From Microvirga sp. VF16 (GTDB taxonomy: Bacteria; Pseudomonadota; Alphaproteobacteria; Rhizobiales; Beijerinckiaceae), in assembly GCF_016864375.1 (NCBI RefSeq), contig NZ_CP069354.1:186001-250000 (forward strand): a stretch of 64,000 nucleotides of DNA, given 5' to 3'. Made by a program: the position numbers and the translations under genes. Below, in pieces: positions 28,744 through 37,877 of this stretch. The notes below the pieces were generated by a model. It saw only the letters and a list, made by a program, of their open reading frames with translations, did not search any database and was not told the origin of the DNA. The number at the start of each line of letters is the position of its first letter. Positions within the stretch are counted from its first letter, which is position 1.

Positions 28744-31351
28744 TCACGATCCTTTGGGGAACCACGATGATCTTGCGGGCGGGCTTGCCTTCCATAGCCT
28801 TTTGCACGGCGTCTAGCGAGAGCACAGCCGCCTCGACAGTAGCCTGATCCGCATCGCGGGCAACCGTCACGTCGGCGCGCTTCTTGCCGTTGACCTGCAC
28901 CGGCAGGGTGATCGTGTTCTCGACGAGAAGCGAACGGTCGACAACGGGCCAGGCCGTGTCGGAGACGAGACCCGGCTGGCCCAGCGACTCCCAGCATTCC
29001 TCGGCCAGGTGCGGCATCATCGGCGCCAGCAACTGCACGAAGATGCGTCCGGCCTCGGCAAAGGCCGAATTCACGCCCGGCTCGTCGCTCGCCTTGGCCT
29101 GGTTCGCCAGATCCTGCAGGGAATTGGCCAGTTCGTAGAGATGGGCGACGCAGCGGTTGAAGCGCAGGCGCTCCACATCCTCTTCCACGCTGGCGAGCGC
29201 CTTATGTGCCGCCTTGCGCACTGCGAGCGCAATCGGACCATCACCAGAAACGCCGTCGGCGCTGCCGATGCGCTCGGCGATCTCGCCGACGAGGCGCCAC
29301 ACGCGCTGCACGAAACGGCCTGCGCCCTGCACGCCTTCCTCTGTCCAGATCACGTCACGCTCAGGCGGCGAATCTGACAGCATGAACCAACGGGCCGTGT
29401 CAGCGCCGTAGGACGCGATGATCTCGTCCGGATCGACCGTGTTCTTCTTCGACTTCGACATCTTCTCGATCGAGCCGATCTCGATCGGTGCGTCAGTCTC
29501 CACATGGAAGGCCTTGCGCGTGTTGCTTACCGCCTCGAAGCGCACGTCGGAGGGCAGCACCCAGCCGCCGCTCGCATCCTTATAGGTCTCGTGCACCACC
29601 ATGCCCTGCGTGAACAGGCCCGCGAAGGGCTCGTCGAGGCCGGCATGGCCGGTCTTCTTCATCGCGCGGGTGAAGAAGCGCGAATAGAGCAGGTGCAGGA
29701 TCGCATGCTCGATGCCGCCGATATACTGGTCGACTGGCAGCCAGGAATCGACGGTCGCGCGGTCGACCGGCTTGTCGGTCAGGGTCGGATCGGTGAAGCG
29801 CGCGAAATACCAGGACGAATCCACGAAGGTGTCCATAGTGTCCGTCTCGCGCCGGGCTTTTCGGCCGCATTGCGGGCAGTCGACATGCTTCCAGGTCGGG
29901 TGACGGTCGAGCGGATTGCCCGGCACGTCGAAGGACACATCCTCCGGCAGCACCACCGGAAGCTGATCCTTCGGCACCGGAACCACGCCGCAGGCATCAC
30001 AATGGATGACCGGGATCGGGCAGCCCCAGTAGCGCTGGCGTGAGATGCCCCAGTCGCGCAGGCGGAAATTCACCTTGCGCTCGCCGACCGCCCGGTTGCC
30101 GCGGACCTCGCTCTCCAGGCGGCGGGCGACCTCCTCCTTCGCTTCTTCGATGGTCATGCCGTCGAGGAAGCGGGAATTGATCATCCGGCCTTCGCCATCA
30201 TAGGCCACGTCCGTGACCACGAAGCTGGCGGGGTCCACGTCCGGCGGGCAAACGACAGGGGTGTTGCCCAGACCGTATTTATTGACGAAATCCAGGTCGC
30301 GCTGGTCATGGGCCGGGCAGCCGAAGATGGCGCCGGTGCCGTATTCCATCAGGATGAAGTTCGCCACATAGACCGGCAGCGTCCAGTCCGGGTCGAACGG
30401 ATGCACCGCGCGGATGCCGGTATCGAATCCGAGCTTTTCGGCCTTGTCGATGGCCTCCTGCGCCGTGCCCATGCGCTTGGCTTCTTCGATGAAGGCGGCG
30501 AGCTCCGGGTTCTTCTCGGCTGCGGCCTTCGCCAGCGGATGATCGGGCGCAACTGCCATGAACTTGGCGCCGAACAGGGTATCAGGCCGCGTGGTGTAGA
30601 TCTGCAGCTCGGTCTCGCCGTTCGGCACGGTCTCAGGCTTCAGGGCGAAGCGCACCAGCAGGCCTTCCGAGCGGCCGATCCAGTTGCGCTGCATCAGGCG
30701 CACCTTCTCCGGCCAGCGGTCGAGCGTATCGAGCCTGTCGTCCAGATCCTGCGCGAAATCGGTGATCTTCAGAAACCACTGGGTCAGCTCGCGCTGCTCG
30801 ACGAGTGCGCCTGAGCGCCAGCCGCGCCCGTCGATCACCTGCTCGTTGGCGAGCACGGTATGATCGACCGGATCCCAGTTCACCTTGGCGGTCTTACGGT
30901 CGACGAGCCCGGCTTCCAGGAAGTCCAGGAACATGCGCTGCTGATGCTTGTAATAGCTCGGATCGCAGGTTGCGATCTCGCGGCTCCAGTCGATGGCGAG
31001 ACCCATGGACTGCAGCTGGGCGCGCATAGTGGCGATATTGGCATAGGTCCATTCCTTCGGATGGACCTTGTTCTGCATGGCGGCGTTCTCGGCTGGCATG
31101 CCAAAGGCGTCCCAGCCCATCGGATGGAGCACGTTGAAGCCGCGGGCGCGCTTGTAGCGGGCCACCACGTCGCCCATGGTATAATTGCGCACGTGGCCCA
31201 TATGGATGCGCCCCGACGGATAGGGGAACATCTCGAGCACGTAATATTTCGGACGCGGGTCGTCGTTGTTCGTCTTGAACAGGTCGCGGTCGTTCCAGAC
31301 CTTCCGCCATTTCAGCTCGGCTTCCTTGGCGTTGTAGCGCTCAGGCCTCAT
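28730..31351 (-). CDS. leuS: Leucyl-tRNA synthetase
   Basis: An 873-residue class I aminoacyl-tRNA synthetase. The HIGH motif is in [16 protein letters not shown] (His50-Met-Gly-His53), and the KMSKS loop is [18 protein letters not shown] near residue 630. The CP1 editing domain that removes misacylated tRNA occupies about residues 225-420 ([21 protein letters not shown]). A zinc-like CDAC...CPQCG segment is present in the middle. Anticodon-binding and C-terminal domains are complete. It leads the leftward leuS-lptE-holA operon. Confidence 0.97.
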   Translation of the reverse strand: MRPERYNAKEAELKWRKVWNDRDLFKTNNDDPRPKYYVLEMFPYPSGRIHMGHVRNYTMGDVVARYKRARGFNVLHPMGWDAFGMPAENAAMQNKVHPKEWTYANIATMRAQLQSMGLAIDWSREIATCDPSYYKHQQRMFLDFLEAGLVDRKTAKVNWDPVDHTVLANEQVIDGRGWRSGALVEQRELTQWFLKITDFAQDLDDRLDTLDRWPEKVRLMQRNWIGRSEGLLVRFALKPETVPNGETELQIYTTRPDTLFGAKFMAVAPDHPLAKAAAEKNPELAAFIEEAKRMGTAQEAIDKAEKLGFDTGIRAVHPFDPDWTLPVYVANFILMEYGTGAIFGCPAHDQRDLDFVNKYGLGNTPVVCPPDVDPASFVVTDVAYDGEGRMINSRFLDGMTIEEAKEEVARRLESEVRGNRAVGERKVNFRLRDWGISRQRYWGCPIPVIHCDACGVVPVPKDQLPVVLPEDVSFDVPGNPLDRHPTWKHVDCPQCGRKARRETDTMDTFVDSSWYFARFTDPTLTDKPVDRATVDSWLPVDQYIGGIEHAILHLLYSRFFTRAMKKTGHAGLDEPFAGLFTQGMVVHETYKDASGGWVLPSDVRFEAVSNTRKAFHVETDAPIEIGSIEKMSKSKKNTVDPDEIIASYGADTARWFMLSDSPPERDVIWTEEGVQGAGRFVQRVWRLVGEIAERIGSADGVSGDGPIALAVRKAAHKALASVEEDVERLRFNRCVAHLYELANSLQDLANQAKASDEPGVNSAFAEAGRIFVQLLAPMMPHLAEECWESLGQPGLVSDTAWPVVDRSLLVENTITLPVQVNGKKRADVTVARDADQATVEAAVLSLDAVQKAMEGKPARKIIVVPQRIVNVVA

Positions 31352-31479
31352 TTTTCTTAAGCCATCCGTCGTTTAGCGATTCAAGCGGCTTGCGCCGCAG
31401 CATTGGCGCGGACTAGGACACAGCTCTCCCGCGCGGTCAACGGTTTCGCGTCGCGGAGGCGGTCAAGTTTCGACGCATG

Positions 31480-31588
31480 TGTCATCCCCGGCGGCCCGAA
31501 GGGCTGGGAAGGGGATCTATTGCGGTGTGCCTGACCGTGGACCCCCTTCCCCTACGATGGCCTTCGCCATCTCCGGCCGGGGATGACA
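31480..31588. repeat. Extragenic palindromic element, family D, copy 3
   Basis: Starts GTCATCCCCGGCGGCCCGAA and ends CCGGCCGGGGATGACA, with a GAAGGGGATC...CCCCTTCCCC dyad inside. It lies in the gap between the divergent leuS and the YggS-family gene. Confidence 0.7.
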
Positions 31589-31607
31589 GGAGCAGGAGAG
31601 GACGTCC

Positions 31608-32285
31608 ATGAGCGAGAACAGCGCGGTCGAAGGCTTGGAACAGGTACGGGCGAGCATCCGTCGCGCGGCCTCCGATTACGGTCGCGACCCGTCGTCCATC
31701 ACCCTCGTGGCGGTCTCAAAGACCTTTCCGTCCGAAGCGATCGAGCCGGTGCTCGCCGCGGGCCAGCGGGTCTTCGGTGAGAACTATGTGCAGGAGGCCA
31801 AGGCCAAGTGGCCCGCCTTGCGCGAGCGTTATGACGGCGTGGAGCTGCACATGATCGGTCCGCTCCAATCCAACAAGGCCAAGGAGGCGGTAGAGCTCTT
31901 CGACGTGATTCATACGCTCGACCGACCGTCGCTGGCTGAAGCGCTGGCAAAGGAAATCGCCAAGCAGGGCCGGAGGCCGCGTCTGCTCGTGCAGGTCAAC
32001 ACCGGCGAGGAGCCGCAGAAGGGCGGCGTGATCCCGACCGAGATCGATGCTTTCCTCGATGCCTGCCGCAACAAATATGGCCTGAGTGTCGAAGGTTTGA
32101 TGTGCATCCCGCCGGCGGAGGACCCACCGTCGCCACATTTCGCCCTGCTCAGCACCATCGCGAAGCGCCACGGACTGACATGGCTCTCCATGGGCATGAG
32201 CGCCGATTTCGATGCCGCGATCCAGCTCGGTGCCACCCATGTGCGGGTCGGCAGCGCGATCTTCGGGAGCCGGCCGAAGGCTTGA
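31608..32285 (+). CDS. YggS/PLPBP-family pyridoxal phosphate homeostasis protein
   Basis: A 225-residue single-domain TIM-barrel protein that binds pyridoxal 5'-phosphate and buffers its cellular level; no catalytic reaction is known. TLVAVSKTFPSEAI carries the PLP lysine (Lys38), FGENYVQEAKAKWP and HMIGPLQSNKAKEAV are the classic YggS blocks, and LSMGMSADFDAAIQLGATHVRVG includes the phosphate-binding region ending with GSAIFG. ATG 31608 follows AGGAGAGGA. It is convergent with a small secreted protein gene. Confidence 0.92.
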   Translation: MSENSAVEGLEQVRASIRRAASDYGRDPSSITLVAVSKTFPSEAIEPVLAAGQRVFGENYVQEAKAKWPALRERYDGVELHMIGPLQSNKAKEAVELFDVIHTLDRPSLAEALAKEIAKQGRRPRLLVQVNTGEEPQKGGVIPTEIDAFLDACRNKYGLSVEGLMCIPPAEDPPSPHFALLSTIAKRHGLTWLSMGMSADFDAAIQLGATHVRVGSAIFGSRPKA

Positions 32286-32289
32286 GCCA

Positions 32290-32790
32290 TCAATCGACCA
32301 TCAGGACAGTATCGAACTGCTTCTTTTTCCTGTCCCAGAAATGGAGGCTGGTCCGGCCATTTCCGATCCAGAGGATCCCGGGATTTTTGAGCATGACGCG
32401 ACTTGGATAATGCGTGCAGTCGTGGAACTCACGAAAAGCATTGCCGCAGATCGTATCCCAGGGGCCCCGCTTGGCCAATCCAAGGCCGTCTGACGGCTCC
32501 ATGCCATCTGGACTGATGACATGAACGCGACCGTTCAGGACTGCGATGAGGCCGCGGGCCCCGTCGATCTTTCGAATCGCGATTAGCGCCTTGTCCTTCT
32601 TTCCATCGCCATCGAAGTCGGCTTCGATCATCGTAGGGTCAATGGAATTGGCCGACGCATCCCCAATGCGAGCCTTCTCCTCTTCGGTCGTGAGCGCTCG
32701 CCAGAAACCGAAATCTTGCGATAGAGTGCTTGAGACGGGCAGCGAGGAGGGGCCGGCGCTCACGACGGCCAGGATCAGTCCGCGTTTCAT
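32290..32790 (-). CDS. Secreted hypothetical protein with an FG-GAP/EF-like loop
   Basis: A 166-residue protein with an N-terminal signal peptide (MKRGLILAVVSAGPSSLPVSS), so probably periplasmic. EADFDGDGKKDKALIAIRK contains a DxDGDGxxD calcium-binding loop as in FG-GAP/VCBS repeats, and WIGNGRTSLHFWDRKKKQF lies at the C-terminus. I recognise no family with a known role. The ATG at 32790 precedes the signal peptide; the extended frame to 32883 enters a repeat-rich gap. It stands alone, convergent with the YggS-family gene. Confidence 0.62.
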   Translation of the reverse strand: MKRGLILAVVSAGPSSLPVSSTLSQDFGFWRALTTEEEKARIGDASANSIDPTMIEADFDGDGKKDKALIAIRKIDGARGLIAVLNGRVHVISPDGMEPSDGLGLAKRGPWDTICGNAFREFHDCTHYPSRVMLKNPGILWIGNGRTSLHFWDRKKKQFDTVLMVD

Positions 32791-32926
32791 GGATGTCCTC
32801 GCGATCGCTTCACCAAGGGAGTGCTCGCTATAACAGAACAAATGCCTTCCGACGGTGAGATCGCACACCATCAGCATGCCCACACAGCCCAGAAGTGGAA
32901 GCTGGGTAGGAAATCTGCTGCCTCTT

Positions 32927-33016
32927 CGTCATGGCCGGGCTTGTCCCGGCCATCCCGATTGTGAAAAGCGCGGGGCCTCAATCCATCGCCATCACCGGCA
33001 CAAGGCCGGTGTTCCG
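32927..33016. repeat. Extragenic palindromic element, family D, copy 4
   Basis: CGTCATGGCCGGGCTTGTCC forms a short dyad with CCGGCCATCCC, and a second element CCATCACCGGCACAAGGCC follows. It lies between the secreted-protein gene and the aldo/keto reductase gene. Confidence 0.7.
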
Positions 33017-33021
33017 CTCGT

Positions 33022-34017
33022 TCACACCCGCTCGCTATCCAGCATCGCCATCTGTGCGGACGGATAGCGGTCGCCGGCCGCCGCTCCTTTAGGGACGATC
33101 TGCTCGATGGCGGCGAGGTCCTCCTTCGTGAACTTTACATCCAGCGCACCGAGAGCCTCCGTCAGCCGATCGCGCCGACGAGCGCCGACGAGGGGGATGA
33201 TGTCCTCGCCCTGCGCCGCCACCCAGGCGATGGCGATCTGCGCGACGCTGACGCCCCTGGCCTCGGCCAAGCGCCGGAGGCCTTCGACCAGCGTGAGGTT
33301 CTTCTCCACATTGCCGTCCTGGAAGCGCGGGCTGTGACTGCGGAAATCGCCCTGACCTTGACCGCCCTTCTGCCAATGGCCGCTGATCAGGCCGCGGGAG
33401 AGAACGCCATAGGCTGTGATGCCGATGCCGAGGTCACGACAGGTGGACAGGATGCTGTCCTCGATGCCGCGTGAGATCAGGGAATATTCAATCTGCAGGT
33501 CGCAGATCGGGTGCACGCTGGCAGCGCGGCGAATGGTGTCGGCGCCGACCTCCGAGAGGCCGATATGGCGCACATAGCCGGCCTTCACCAGATCGGCGAC
33601 GGCCCCGATCGTGTCCTCGATCGGCACATCCGGATCGAGACGCGAGGGACGGTAGATGTCGATGTGATCGACCCGCAGACGCTGCAGGGTATAGGCGAGA
33701 AAACTCTTGATGGCTTTCGGCCGTGCATCGTAGCCGAGCCAGTTCCCGGCCGGATCGCGCAGGGCGCCGAACTTCACGCTGATCAGCGCCTGATCGCGGC
33801 TGCGGCCCTGGAGCGCTTCGCCGATCAGCATCTCGTTATGGCCCATGCCGTAGAAATCGCCCGTATCGAGCAGGGTGACGCCCGCTTCCAGAGCCGCATG
33901 GATGGTGGCGATGCTCTCCGCCCGGTCCGAGGGTCCATACATGCCTGACATGCCCATGCAGCCGAGACCGAGGGCGGACACGGAGGGGCCGGTTTTTCCT
34001 AAACGGCGCTGTTGCAT
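33022..34017 (-). CDS. Aldo/keto reductase
   Basis: A 331-residue TIM-barrel oxidoreductase using NADPH. The catalytic Asp and Tyr lie in LLDTGDFYGMGHNE (about residues 50-63) and the Lys in ISVKFG near 82. At the position where the AKR tetrad has histidine, this protein reads DIYRPSRLDP, so the fourth residue is not His. IGLSEVGADTIRRAASVHPI and GVLSRGLISGHW are AKR landmarks. Its substrate is unknown. It is divergent from a LysR regulator 117 bp away that probably controls it. Confidence 0.88.
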   Translation of the reverse strand: MQQRRLGKTGPSVSALGLGCMGMSGMYGPSDRAESIATIHAALEAGVTLLDTGDFYGMGHNEMLIGEALQGRSRDQALISVKFGALRDPAGNWLGYDARPKAIKSFLAYTLQRLRVDHIDIYRPSRLDPDVPIEDTIGAVADLVKAGYVRHIGLSEVGADTIRRAASVHPICDLQIEYSLISRGIEDSILSTCRDLGIGITAYGVLSRGLISGHWQKGGQGQGDFRSHSPRFQDGNVEKNLTLVEGLRRLAEARGVSVAQIAIAWVAAQGEDIIPLVGARRRDRLTEALGALDVKFTKEDLAAIEQIVPKGAAAGDRYPSAQMAMLDSERV

Positions 34018-34133
34018 CTGATGATCTCCTGAAAATGTCGGCCAGCGTATTCGCTGGCGTCAATGGATATGCCCGCTTCCGGTTCGTGCGATAATCCGGC
34101 ATAACAAGAACAGGCTGTTTGGATTTTCGAACA

Positions 34134-35069
34134 ATGAGCGATGTGGATCTGGCGGATCTCGATGCCTTCGCGGCGGTGGCGCGGGCGCGGAGCTTTCGCA
34201 GCGTGGCCCGCCTACGCGGGGTTTCCGCCTCGTCTCTGAGCGAGGCCCTGCGCCGACTGGAGACACGGCTCGGTGTGCGATTGCTGAACCGCACGACCCG
34301 CAGCGTCACGCCCACAGAGGCCGGACAGCGACTTCTGGAGCGTCTGAGCCCCGCCCTGGGCGAGGTCGCGGCCGCGCTCGATGCGGTCAACGGCTTTCGC
34401 GATTCGCCGACCGGGACCTTGCGCCTCAACGTACCCACCGCCGTGGCGCGGCTGGTGCTGCCACCGATCATCGGGCTGTTCCTCGCCGCTCATCCAGGCA
34501 TCATCCTCGAGGTGACCACCGAGGACAGCTTCGTCGATGTGCTGGCGGCCGGGTTCGATGCCGGCATCCGCTATGACGAGCGGCTGGAGAAAGACATGAT
34601 CGCCGTGCCCATCGGCCCACGCGTGCAGCGCTTTGTGGTCGCCGGAGCGCCGGCCTATTTCGCCGCCCATGGCCGACCCACGCATCCGAAGGACATTCTC
34701 AATCACACCTGCATCCGCCACCGCTTCGCCAGTGGAATCATGCACCCCTGGGAGTTCGAGCGCGACGGCGAGATCGTGAAGATCACGCCGAATGCCCGCG
34801 TGATCGCCAACAGCATCGATCTCGAGATCGCGGCAGCTGTTCAGGGACTTGGGCTGATCGCCACCTTTGAGGGATTCGTCGAACCGCATGTGAAGAGCGG
34901 CGCCCTGGTGCCAGTGCTGGAAGACTGGCTGCAGCCATTTTCCGGACCCTTCCTCTATTACGCGAGCCGTCGGCACATGCCGGCGCCCCTGCGTGCCTTT
35001 GTCGATTTCATCAAGCGCCGACCGGATCCGCCCATCGGCGACATTGCATCCACGGTATTTTCCGGTTAA
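34134..35069 (+). CDS. LysR-family transcriptional regulator
   Basis: A 311-residue LysR-type regulator. The N-terminal winged helix-turn-helix is DLADLDAFAAVARARSFRSV then SASSLSEALRRLETRLGVRLL (about residues 4-62), followed by the linker helix and a periplasmic-binding-like effector domain (LRLNVPTAVARLVLPPIIGLF to the C-terminus). ATG 34134 gives MSDVDLADLDAF, a normal start; the frame opens 15 bases earlier. Its position divergent from the aldo/keto reductase follows the usual LysR-target layout, so it probably regulates that gene and itself. The inducer is unknown. Confidence 0.9.
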   Translation: MSDVDLADLDAFAAVARARSFRSVARLRGVSASSLSEALRRLETRLGVRLLNRTTRSVTPTEAGQRLLERLSPALGEVAAALDAVNGFRDSPTGTLRLNVPTAVARLVLPPIIGLFLAAHPGIILEVTTEDSFVDVLAAGFDAGIRYDERLEKDMIAVPIGPRVQRFVVAGAPAYFAAHGRPTHPKDILNHTCIRHRFASGIMHPWEFERDGEIVKITPNARVIANSIDLEIAAAVQGLGLIATFEGFVEPHVKSGALVPVLEDWLQPFSGPFLYYASRRHMPAPLRAFVDFIKRRPDPPIGDIASTVFSG

Positions 35070-35108
35070 GCCTCACGCTCCGATCTCATTCGAACCAGGG
35101 AGGGCTGC

Positions 35109-35195
35109 ATGTTGGAAGCGATGCATCAACGCAAGTTCGGCCCCTGGCATGCCCTGCAGCAGCTTGTTGCAGGGCCGACCACCGAGCGGATCTGA
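35109..35195 (+). CDS. Short leader-like ORF (28 codons) upstream of the ABC-F gene
   Basis: ATG 35109 is preceded by AGGGAGGG (35097-35104), a strong ribosome binding site for such a short frame. The 28-residue product begins MLEAMHQRKFGPWHAL and matches no family I know. Its TGA (35193-35195) overlaps the left arm of a hairpin (35194-35211). An ORF-plus-hairpin layout upstream of an ABC-F gene recalls ribosome-mediated attenuation, but this could be chance. Low confidence that it is a gene. Confidence 0.3.
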   Translation: MLEAMHQRKFGPWHALQQLVAGPTTERI

Positions 35196-35211
35196 CAATC
35201 TTCTGATTGTC
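35194..35211 (+). promoter_or_regulatory. Hairpin overlapping the leader ORF stop
   Basis: GACAATC-TTCT-GATTGTC is a perfect seven-base stem with a four-base loop. There is no T-run after it, so it is not a standard terminator. It lies 140 bases upstream of the ABC-F start. Confidence 0.4.
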
Positions 35212-35350
35212 CTCACCTCATTCTGGTCAGCTCTGAACGGCTCAACGCGCTCGTAGCTCCGCAAGGATCCGGCGCGTCCGACACGTTCCAGACTTTTCGC
35301 GCTTGTGATGGCCCAGAACCCGAGCGCGCCGCACCAGTGAGATTTACCCC

Positions 35351-36865
35351 ATGGCTTCCTTGAGCCTTCGCAATGTCACCGTCATTGCCCATACACCCCT
35401 GTTCCAGAACCTGAACCTCGTCATCGGCGAGGGCGACCGCCTCGGGCTCGTCGCCGCGAACGGCGCCGGAAAATCGACGCTTCTGAAATGTCTCGCGGGT
35501 CTCATCGAGCCGACGCACGGTGACATCGTCCGCTCGCGCGGATTGCGCGTCGCGCTCGTGGAGCAGGACATTCCCGACAGCCTGCTCAACCTGTCCTTGC
35601 ACGATGTCCTGCTCAACGTCCTACCGCCGGATGAGCGGGAAAATCAGGCATGGCGCGTCGACATGGTGCTCGACGAGTTCGAGACACCCATCGATCTGCG
35701 CACTCTTCCGATGCGCGCACTCAGCGGCGGCTGGCAGCGGCTGGCGCTAATCGCCCGCGCCTGGATCACCGAGCCCGATCTGCTGCTTCTGGATGAGCCC
35801 ACGAACCATCTCGATCTCGAAAAGCTGTTCAAACTGGAAGCCTGGATCAATGCGGCGGGCTATAGGGCGCCGATCGTGGTGGCGAGCCACGACCGCGACT
35901 TTCTCGATGCTTGCACGACGAAAACGCTGTTCCTGCGGCCGGAGGAATCGATCTCCTTCGCGCATCCCTATCGCCGCGCCCGCGAACTGCTCGACGCACA
36001 CGATTCAGTTGCACAGACGCAGCGCGACAAGACCCTGCGCGAGGTGAAGCGTCTGCGCCAAAGCGCGCAGGAATTGCGCAATGTCGGCATCAACAGCGGC
36101 AGCGACGCAGCGCAGTTGAAATCGGCGCAGATCAGACGGCGCGCCGATGCGCTGGAGCAGTGCGCGCGCGCCGTGCACAAGGAGCGGCCGGGCGAGATCA
36201 GGCTCGGTAACCGCGGCACCCATGCGCGCGTGCTGGTGGCACTGGAGAACCTTACCGTGCAGGCGCCGGACGGGCGCAAGCTCTTCGCGATTCCAAAGCT
36301 CGATGTGGCGCAGGGCGACCGGATCGTGGTGCTCGGTCGCAACGGTGCGGGCAAGTCGCAGCTCGTCTGCCTACTGCACAAGGCGATGCATGAGCCCGAT
36401 GGTTTAGCCGGCATCCGCGTGAGTCCGAGCCTCGCCCTCGGCTATGTGGATCAGGATATGCAGCAATTGCCCGGGAAGGACACGGCGCACGATTTCATCC
36501 TGTCGCGCTTCCGCCTCGGCGATCAGCGCAGCCGCGCGGTATTGGCGGAAGCGGGCTTTTCCGTCGAGAAGCAGAAGCTGCCCATCGCGAAATTGTCGCC
36601 CGGTCAGAAGGCGCGACTTGGGTTGCTGGCGTTGCGCCTGTCCGAGCCGAATTTCTATCTCATGGACGAGCCCACCAACCACGTCGACATTCCGGGCCGC
36701 GAGCAGCTAGAATCGGAAATTCTCGATACGGAAGCCACGTGCATCCTCGTCTCCCACGACCGCAGCTTCGTCAAAACCGTCGGCACACGCTTCCTGCTTA
36801 TTGAGAAGGGCAGGCTGCGCGAGATCGACGGGCCGGAGATGTTTTATGAGACAGTGGTCGGTTGA
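35351..36865 (+). CDS. ABC-F family ATP-binding protein
   Basis: A 504-residue soluble protein with two ABC domains and no membrane part. Domain 1 has Walker A AANGAGKSTLL, signature LSGGWQR and Walker B LLLLDEPTNHLD; domain 2 has GRNGAGKSQ, LSPGQKAR (SPGQ instead of SGGQ) and FYLMDEPTNHVD. The charged linker between them (VAQTQRDKTLREVKRLRQSAQE) would reach toward the ribosomal exit or peptidyl-transferase region. ABC-F proteins act in translation or in antibiotic protection; which applies here is unknown. ATG 35351 follows GATTTACCCC, with no strong Shine-Dalgarno sequence. Confidence 0.88.
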   Translation: MASLSLRNVTVIAHTPLFQNLNLVIGEGDRLGLVAANGAGKSTLLKCLAGLIEPTHGDIVRSRGLRVALVEQDIPDSLLNLSLHDVLLNVLPPDERENQAWRVDMVLDEFETPIDLRTLPMRALSGGWQRLALIARAWITEPDLLLLDEPTNHLDLEKLFKLEAWINAAGYRAPIVVASHDRDFLDACTTKTLFLRPEESISFAHPYRRARELLDAHDSVAQTQRDKTLREVKRLRQSAQELRNVGINSGSDAAQLKSAQIRRRADALEQCARAVHKERPGEIRLGNRGTHARVLVALENLTVQAPDGRKLFAIPKLDVAQGDRIVVLGRNGAGKSQLVCLLHKAMHEPDGLAGIRVSPSLALGYVDQDMQQLPGKDTAHDFILSRFRLGDQRSRAVLAEAGFSVEKQKLPIAKLSPGQKARLGLLALRLSEPNFYLMDEPTNHVDIPGREQLESEILDTEATCILVSHDRSFVKTVGTRFLLIEKGRLREIDGPEMFYETVVG

Positions 36866-36887
36866 GCAGTATTGGCAAACCACAACG

Positions 36888-37005
36888 CGTCATGCCCTGC
36901 ATCGTGCTGGGCATCCACGTCTTCTTCCTGGCATAATCCTCATCCTGAGGAGGTGAGAGAGTTTGTGATGAAGACGTGGATGGCCGGGACAAGCCCGGCC
37001 ATGAC
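36888..37005. repeat. Extragenic palindromic element, family D, copy 5
   Basis: Begins CGTCATGCCCTGCATCGTGC with the dyad TGCTGGGCATCC, contains CTCATCCTGAGGAGG, and ends GGATGGCCGGGACAAGCC then CATGACG. It fills the gap between the convergent ABC-F and ATP-grasp genes. Confidence 0.7.
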
Positions 37006-37019
37006 GGCGATTCCTTGCT

Positions 37020-37877
37020 CTATGATCCAAGCTGCCGTAGGAGCGCCCGCGCCAACACATCGGCGCTCCCTGAAGAAAATTCGAGATAGAGATAAGGATC
37101 GATCAGCTCCAACTCCGTCAGTATGAAGCCATCGGGACGAACGAGTCCGTCAACACGAGCGTAAAGCGGCACCTGCGCGAGATGGCTGAGGTAGTCCCGC
37201 GCGGCATCGATCACGTCTTGGCTCACGTCCACGTGCTCATAGGTCGCGCCAAACTGCTGGTTGGCCCGCCATTCGCCGGCTTTGAGCACACGACGGACGG
37301 CATGGGAGAACGCGCCTTCGATGAAGGTCAGGGTCGTCTCGCCAAGCGCCCCGATATCCTCCTGATACTCCTGCAGCAGCGACTCACCGGTTATCCCTTT
37401 GAGAGACCATTCGGCGCGCTTGTCCCAATCCAATTTGCGAACGCCGTGTCCGCTCTGGCCCGACACCGGCTTGAGAACGGCGATGCGCCAGCCTTTCTCC
37501 TCCATCCGCTGCTCGATGGCCTCGCGGCTGACCTCGGATAGGTGAAAGGTATTGGGGACGGCAAGACCTGCTTTCGCCATCTCCAGAAGATAAGTCTTGC
37601 GGAAATTCCAACGCAGAAGCGTGGGGGGATTAATGAGCTGTGTACCCTTGGCTTCAAGCGCATCGACCCACCTAAGGAACCGCTCGGGATCGTCGTAATA
37701 GTCCCAGCAGCATAGGGGCAGAACGGCATCGGCCGCCGCGAAGGTTTCCAGCGGCGTTGTCTTCCAGGGCAGATAGGAGGCCTCGGCACCGCTGGACCGC
37801 AGGGCACCAAGCAAAGCCTCAAGGTTCGGCGTCGGATGCGGGTACTCCAAGCAGGTGGCGATCAGGATGGCCGTCAT
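37020..37877 (-). CDS. ATP-grasp ligase-like protein (DcsG/RimK-like)
   Basis: A 285-residue ATP-grasp protein. NFRKTYLLEMAKAGLAVPNT starts the fold, IAVLKPVSGQSGHGVRKLDW includes the ATP-binding lysine and the glycine loop, LLQEYQEDIGALGETTLTFIEG lies in the grasp domain, and FILTELELIDPYLYLEF gives the metal-binding acidic residues. The family joins a carboxylate to an amine or hydroxyl through an acyl phosphate; DcsG of cycloserine synthesis and RimK are relatives. The substrate is unknown. Its ATG touches the stop of the upstream L,D-transpeptidase-fold gene by one base, so the two are co-translated and may act in the same pathway. Confidence 0.78.
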   Translation of the reverse strand: MTAILIATCLEYPHPTPNLEALLGALRSSGAEASYLPWKTTPLETFAAADAVLPLCCWDYYDDPERFLRWVDALEAKGTQLINPPTLLRWNFRKTYLLEMAKAGLAVPNTFHLSEVSREAIEQRMEEKGWRIAVLKPVSGQSGHGVRKLDWDKRAEWSLKGITGESLLQEYQEDIGALGETTLTFIEGAFSHAVRRVLKAGEWRANQQFGATYEHVDVSQDVIDAARDYLSHLAQVPLYARVDGLVRPDGFILTELELIDPYLYLEFSSGSADVLARALLRQLGS

